Shown one piece after another: positions 60,500 through 64,000 of a stretch of 64,000 nt of DNA. Position numbers and translations under genes: made by a program. Location of the stretch: assembly GCA_934271265.1 (NCBI GenBank), contig CAKQRE010000039.1, positions 1 through 64,000 on the forward strand, given 5' to 3'. The DNA comes from an uncultured Clostridia bacterium. Lineage in GTDB: Bacteria > Bacillota > Clostridia > Christensenellales > Borkfalkiaceae. Position 1 is the stretch's first letter. Each line of letters begins with the position of its first letter. A model generated the notes under the pieces. It was not told the origin of the DNA. It ran no database searches and saw nothing but the letters and a program-made list of their open reading frames with translations.

Positions 60500-61849
60500 T
60501 TATCTGCCCGCGTTTTTCCGTGCGGCAAGTTCTTCGTCTGTATACCCTTCCTGATTGGACAGCGTTTCGTCCTCCGTAAATCCGGTCTCGCCGGCCCCCG
60601 CGGGGCGCCACTGCTTGTTGGCGGGATGATACACGAAAGAGAAATCGTTTTTCAGAATTTTCCCGTTGGGGAAAAGCAACCCGCCGCGCAGAGAGATCGC
60701 CATCTTCTCTCTTCTGTCGGGGGCGATGTTTTCGTTGAACGACGTTTTCCCCGTATCCTTCCCGAGGCTGTCGTACACGTTGGAAGCGAGGATCTGATCG
60801 CGGACGGAATCCCCCTTCAGCACCAGCTGAATGTGATTGCCTTCGATATGGATCTGCACCGCGAGAGGCTGAAGCGATCCGTGGTTTTGTTCCGCCGCGG
60901 TATGGGCGGCGTCCGTATAATAACATACCGTAGAATCGGCGACCTGTTCCTGGATCTGATATACGTTATACAAGTCGATCCCGTCCTCATTGCCCTGCGG
61001 GGTCATGTCGTACTTCGCACCCCCGTTGTTTCCGGGGAAGGCTTCCAGCCCGTTAAAGGACTGGCAACCGAACCACAGATTGTAACTCAGGCTGTTTTCC
61101 CATTCTTTCGAATAGATCTGATAGCGGTAAAGAAGGGTCAGTTCGGAATCGGAATACTGTTTATCCCCTTTATCTCCGTGATACACGAGCAGGCTCTTCC
61201 AGTCGCGCACCTGAAGGTCGATATATTTTTTCGGAGTGATCGTATCCGAAAAATAGATATAAACGACGAAGTTCGATCCCTGGATCTCGGGCACGGAAAC
61301 GGACGTTACGCTCACCTCGGCGTAATCGTCGATATTGTCGCTCCGATAAATGCGTTCGCCCTTACCGAGAGAAGAGGCAAAGCGGTAAATATAGCGCACC
61401 GTCGTCACGTAGCCGTTGTCGCAGAGAAATCCGCCGAGAACGTAAAGGCGATCCTTGCCGTCCTCTTTCACGAGCCCCGCCGAAACGGGGACCGTCGCGG
61501 AAACGATCATGCCGTTTTCGCTCTGTCTGTAGCACACCTTTGCGCCGCTCACGTCGGATAAAGGGGTTCCGTTCACGACGAAAAATTTCGCCGCCGAAGC
61601 CGTGACGTCCTTCTCCTCGGTCGCGACGGATTTATCGAACCCGTACGAGATCGTATAGTTTTCTCCCGTTTTTTCCATCGTGACGGAAGAAAGGAACAAG
61701 GCGTTGCTCTTTGCTGCCGAAGCGGCTTGTTCCGTCGGGGATCCTGCGTTGCGCGCGCCCGCCGCCAAAGCGGGAAGCGAAAACGCCGTGCAGTACACGG
61801 CAGCGGAAAGAACCGCCGCCATAGCGCGATAAAACCACTTTTTCTTCAT
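60500..61849 (-). CDS. Exported protein sharing a module with the 1218-residue surface protein
   Basis: A 449-residue protein with a signal peptide (cleavage after about ALAA, residue 30) and no membrane anchor or sorting tail, so probably secreted or non-covalently bound. The C-terminal half has LAVQIHIEGNHIQLVLKGDSV and ISLRGGLLFPNGKILKNDFSFVYHPANKQW, matching the last module of the 1218-residue protein (VNVIMVHYEANEIQLVFRAKSV; ISFAEGFTVPSLGKTSREYTFKYN). It ends with an acidic tail EDETLSNQEGYTDEEL. It lies upstream of paralogue C by 12 bases. Function unknown; glycan binding suspected. Confidence 0.75.
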   Translation of the reverse strand: MKKKWFYRAMAAVLSAAVYCTAFSLPALAAGARNAGSPTEQAASAAKSNALFLSSVTMEKTGENYTISYGFDKSVATEEKDVTASAAKFFVVNGTPLSDVSGAKVCYRQSENGMIVSATVPVSAGLVKEDGKDRLYVLGGFLCDNGYVTTVRYIYRFASSLGKGERIYRSDNIDDYAEVSVTSVSVPEIQGSNFVVYIYFSDTITPKKYIDLQVRDWKSLLVYHGDKGDKQYSDSELTLLYRYQIYSKEWENSLSYNLWFGCQSFNGLEAFPGNNGGAKYDMTPQGNEDGIDLYNVYQIQEQVADSTVCYYTDAAHTAAEQNHGSLQPLAVQIHIEGNHIQLVLKGDSVRDQILASNVYDSLGKDTGKTSFNENIAPDRREKMAISLRGGLLFPNGKILKNDFSFVYHPANKQWRPAGAGETGFTEDETLSNQEGYTDEELAARKNAGR

Positions 61850-61945
61850 CGTTTTTCTCCTTTTTTATATCTTGTTCCGAGGGATCTTTTATTCGCGTAG
61901 ACGAATAAAAAGGGGATCCCTTCCGATCTTCCGCTTTTTACGCCC

Positions 61946-63562
61946 TCAGTCGACCAATTCTACTCCGGCGGGAACTTCGATATCGAATTTTCCGTCTTTC
62001 CAAACGATCGTAACTTTTCCGTAAGGCGTGGGATAATCGATCCTGTAATCCGTGAACCCGGCAGATACGGGTTTTATCCTCATTTTCCCGCAACCCGCCT
62101 CGAGAATCTCGATCCCGCCGATTTTTTTGATCAGAAACTGCACGGGACCGCACGACCAGCCGTGGCAGAAGCTGTGGCGGAATCCTACGTAACAATGCTT
62201 TCCGAAATCGCCGTGAATATCCTTCTCCCCTTCTTCCGGCAAGCGATCGAGCGGGGCGCTGCCCTTGACCCTGTCCGGATCGAAATCTTCCCAGAAAGTC
62301 GTGGCGCCCATATCGAGCATCGCGCCGTAATATTCCTTCATCAGTTCGACCGCCCGTTCCGGATGCCCGCCGTCGGCGATCGCGCTCAGAATATAATAGC
62401 TTAAGAAAGTGCTGAACCCTTTCGCCCCGCCTTCCGTCAGAAATTCATACGATTCCGCGGCGGGTCTGATCCCCGCGTAAACGAGAAAAGCCTCGCACTG
62501 CTTCTGCTTTTTCACCGTAAGCGAATGATTGCGGGAAAGCTTTGAAAGCATTTCGTCGCACGTTTCCGTGCTTTCGCCGACCGCCTCGAGAAGCCTGCGG
62601 CATTTCTTCGCCGCAAGAACCCACAGAGCGTAAACGCCGACGATCTCGTCCGGCGAATCGTGGCTCGGCCAGTCGAACAGAAAAGACCCGTCCGCCGCGA
62701 TCGTTCCGTCTTCGCGGACAACGCCGTTGATCAGGTCAAGCGCTCCCTTCAGATACCCGATCTGTTTTTTCAGATATTCCGCGCAGGCGTTCTGTTCGTA
62801 ATAATCGTGCAGAATGACGATCCACCACGCCGTATAGGTCGGCGTATTGTTCATCCATGCGGGAAGAGGGGTATGTTCCCTTATGTAATCCAGAGAACGC
62901 CCGACCGATTCGTCCTCGCCGAACAGGCAGGCGATCGCCGTGGTTTCCGGGTGCATATCGCCGATCCACACGAGGCGGTCGCGCTTGATGCCGTCCCAGA
63001 TATACGTCTGCATGCACTGCTGCAACGTTTCCGAAGCGACCTCGAAAATACGGTTTACGCGAGCGTCGTTACAGGTAAACCCGCCGACGGGATGAAGATC
63101 GCGCCTGATCTCCGTCGCCAAGATCGCTTTGACGTAAACGACCTTTTTCTCGAGAAAATCGATCCTCGCAAAGCGAAACCCCGTCTGAAGAAATTCCATG
63201 TCCGAATACATGGGCAACGTTACTTCGATATCCCGCAGGGTATGATGGTTGCCGGCGTTTTTCTCTCCCGGTTCCGCATAACACTCGGAAACGGATTCGC
63301 CCGTGCGGATGCGGACCCGGCACCCGCCGCCTTCGGCGACCTGCGTAAGCAACCTGACCGCTCCGTTGAATTCTCTGCCGAAATCGAGAACGACGTATCC
63401 TTTGCCGTTTACCTTCGCAAGGTGCGTTTCGCTCAACCCGATCTGCAATTCGACCGGCTCTTTCAGAACGGATACGTTCTCTATGTTGCCGGAGGTTCCG
63501 AAGATCCGCGCGGGAAATATGCTCCTCCTCACGCGATCGTCCGTCATCGTTCTGTCTGTCAT
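61946..63562 (-). CDS. Alpha-L-rhamnosidase-like protein (GH78 type)
   Basis: A 538-residue glycosidase with no signal peptide, thus acting on imported oligosaccharides. After a short beta domain (YVVLDFGREFNGAVRLLTQ), the (alpha/alpha)6 barrel has TYIWDGIKRDRLVWIGDM at 187-203, the GH78 hallmark with the probable general acid Asp, later FLFDWPSHDSPDE and FCHGWSCGPVQFL, and a closing beta domain. It is shorter than many GH78 enzymes (900 or more), lacking the extra N-terminal domains. First gene of locus 2, with a strong promoter and operator. The start at 63562 is 15 bases from AAGGAG; ATG 63547 is an alternative. Confidence 0.85.
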   Translation of the reverse strand: MTDRTMTDDRVRRSIFPARIFGTSGNIENVSVLKEPVELQIGLSETHLAKVNGKGYVVLDFGREFNGAVRLLTQVAEGGGCRVRIRTGESVSECYAEPGEKNAGNHHTLRDIEVTLPMYSDMEFLQTGFRFARIDFLEKKVVYVKAILATEIRRDLHPVGGFTCNDARVNRIFEVASETLQQCMQTYIWDGIKRDRLVWIGDMHPETTAIACLFGEDESVGRSLDYIREHTPLPAWMNNTPTYTAWWIVILHDYYEQNACAEYLKKQIGYLKGALDLINGVVREDGTIAADGSFLFDWPSHDSPDEIVGVYALWVLAAKKCRRLLEAVGESTETCDEMLSKLSRNHSLTVKKQKQCEAFLVYAGIRPAAESYEFLTEGGAKGFSTFLSYYILSAIADGGHPERAVELMKEYYGAMLDMGATTFWEDFDPDRVKGSAPLDRLPEEGEKDIHGDFGKHCYVGFRHSFCHGWSCGPVQFLIKKIGGIEILEAGCGKMRIKPVSAGFTDYRIDYPTPYGKVTIVWKDGKFDIEVPAGVELVD

Positions 63563-63648
63563 CGTTTTCTGTCCGAACTCCTTCGGATCTCCCCTTCTGA
63601 ATCGTTAAAAATACTCCGTCCGTTCCCGGAATTTTCGGAGTGGTCGCG

Positions 63649-63672
63649 GTTTGGTTACCCGCATAACCAAAC
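63649..63672. promoter_or_regulatory. LacI-type operator at the rhamnosidase promoter
   Basis: GTTTGGTTA-N6-TAACCAAAC: perfect 9-bp arms with CG at the exact centre, 2 bases downstream of the -10 box. Confidence 0.75.
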
Positions 63673-63674
63673 AC

Positions 63675-63703
63675 AGTATAACATAGGTTTCGGGGTTTGT
63701 CAA
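63675..63703 (-). promoter_or_regulatory. Sigma-A promoter of locus 2
   Basis: Minus-strand TTGACA, 17-base spacer, TATACT, a near-consensus promoter. Confidence 0.9.
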
Positions 63704-63751
63704 TAGTTTTTTTGAAAATTTTTTGTCTGTTTTTTCCCCTTTCCGGCAAAC

Positions 63752-63798
63752 AAAAAAACGCAGATTCTACACGTTTTTCGTGCGTTTCTGCGTTTTTT
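63752..63798. terminator. Bidirectional terminator before locus 2
   Basis: AAAAAACGCAGA / TCTGCGTTTTTT with an inner CACG/CGTG stem; ends the right-edge gene on the minus strand. Confidence 0.8.
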
Positions 63799-63885
63799 CT
63801 TTCGTTTTGTTCCTTTCTTATCGGTGACCGTATGGTTACCGCAATATTACGTCCGGAATACGGCTCTCTTTTTCCCGATCGCCAC

Positions 63886-64000
63886 TTACTCCATCCTTCC
63901 GGAAAGGGTCAGTTCGAGAAGAACCGCCTGATTTTTTTTCGTGAATCCGACGCGGATCCCTCCCCTTTCCCTTTTTACCGCAAACGAACGGCAGGGGAAA
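63886..64000 (-). CDS. C-terminal end of an unidentified gene (partial)
   Basis: The last 37 codons of a minus-strand gene that enters from the right edge, ending GGIRVGFTKKNQAVLLELTLSGRME then TAA. The alternation of hydrophobic and polar residues suggests a final beta-sheet domain, common at the ends of glycosidases; that is a guess. It is separated from locus 2 by a terminator. Confidence 0.55.
   Translation of the reverse strand, partial: FPCRSFAVKRERGGIRVGFTKKNQAVLLELTLSGRME

Larger units (their letters stand above)
63563..63885. other. Regulatory intergenic region at the head of locus 2
   Basis: Holds the rhamnosidase promoter, a CpG-centred palindromic operator and a two-way terminator. 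A half-site-like GGTTACC occurs near 63835. Nothing else is seen. Confidence 0.65.

Noticed and set aside
61881..61920. Hairpin after the rhamnosidase gene as a terminator
   Set aside because: TTTTATTCG/CGAATAAAA and GGGATC/GATCCC pair, but no T-run follows on the minus strand; it is more likely a processing stem within a continuous operon.
63823..63842. Imperfect palindrome CGGTGACC-GTAT-GGTTACCG as a second operator of locus 2
   Set aside because: Its centre is TA rather than CG, one arm is mismatched, and it lies beyond a terminator in the 3' region of another gene; only the GGTTACC half-site resembles the real operator.
1..64000. tRNA, rRNA, CRISPR arrays, insertion sequences or prophage genes
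   Set aside because: None was recognised on reading both strands; the only dispersed repeats are the short palindromic elements.

Overview
The window reads as chromosomal DNA of a Gram-positive, probably spore-forming, anaerobic member of the Bacillota, most likely class Clostridia. The support is indirect: many classical lipoprotein signal peptides followed by Ser/Glu-rich linkers, canonical AGGAGG ribosome sites, sigma-A promoters with 17-base spacers, a pair of spore-coat-like genes, the Clostridia-type TIGR03960/TIGR03936/RNase G gene order, and binding-protein-dependent sugar importers that lack their own ATPase. A gut-type lineage such as Christensenellales is my guess, not something shown here.

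Positions 1-23600 are mostly housekeeping: htpG behind a CIRCE-like operator, a phosphoesterase overlapping an L-rhamnose mutarotase gene, a secreted esterase, a very acidic 560-residue protein of unknown role, an operon of a HEPN-like membrane protein, tilS, hpt and bioY, a multiple-sugar-type ABC ATPase, a divergent carbamoyltransferase homologue, two small coat-like proteins, an HNH protein, an ABC exporter pair, a lipoprotein, an acyl-ACP thioesterase, RNase G with two radical-SAM-associated proteins, and serS. Three full copies and one decayed copy of a small palindromic element lie between genes at 4.9, 6.9, 13.0 and 13.6 kb.

Positions 24500-35200 (sugar locus 1, minus strand) hold a LacI regulator with CpG-centred operators, a 1218-residue surface protein with a threefold repeated module, a large lipoprotein of six-hairpin-glycosidase type, and an extracellular binding protein with two permeases. 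A plus-strand GH20-like hexosaminidase follows. Positions 37300-40400 carry a class M sirtuin, a zinc macrodomain ADP-ribosylhydrolase, the stump of a flavin split-barrel gene, a double SnoaL-domain protein and an HxlR regulator. Then come beta-phosphoglucomutase and a TetR regulator with a perfect operator.

Positions 42500-63700 (sugar locus 2, minus strand) form a Gram-positive polysaccharide utilisation locus: GH78-type rhamnosidase, an exported protein sharing a module with the 1218-residue protein, a second and third six-hairpin paralogue, a second binding protein and permease pair, a GLUG-like lipoprotein, a cell-surface GH28-like enzyme, two CE2-type acetylesterases, a LacI regulator and a serine esterase. 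The two loci share a duplicated cassette (glycosidase-like lipoprotein, binding protein, MalF, MalG) and presumably share the ATPase encoded at 10.5 kb. The enzyme set suggests uptake and breakdown of an acetylated, rhamnose- and galacturonate-containing glycan such as pectin or rhamnogalacturonan. All functions are read from motifs and remembered family features; no search was run.
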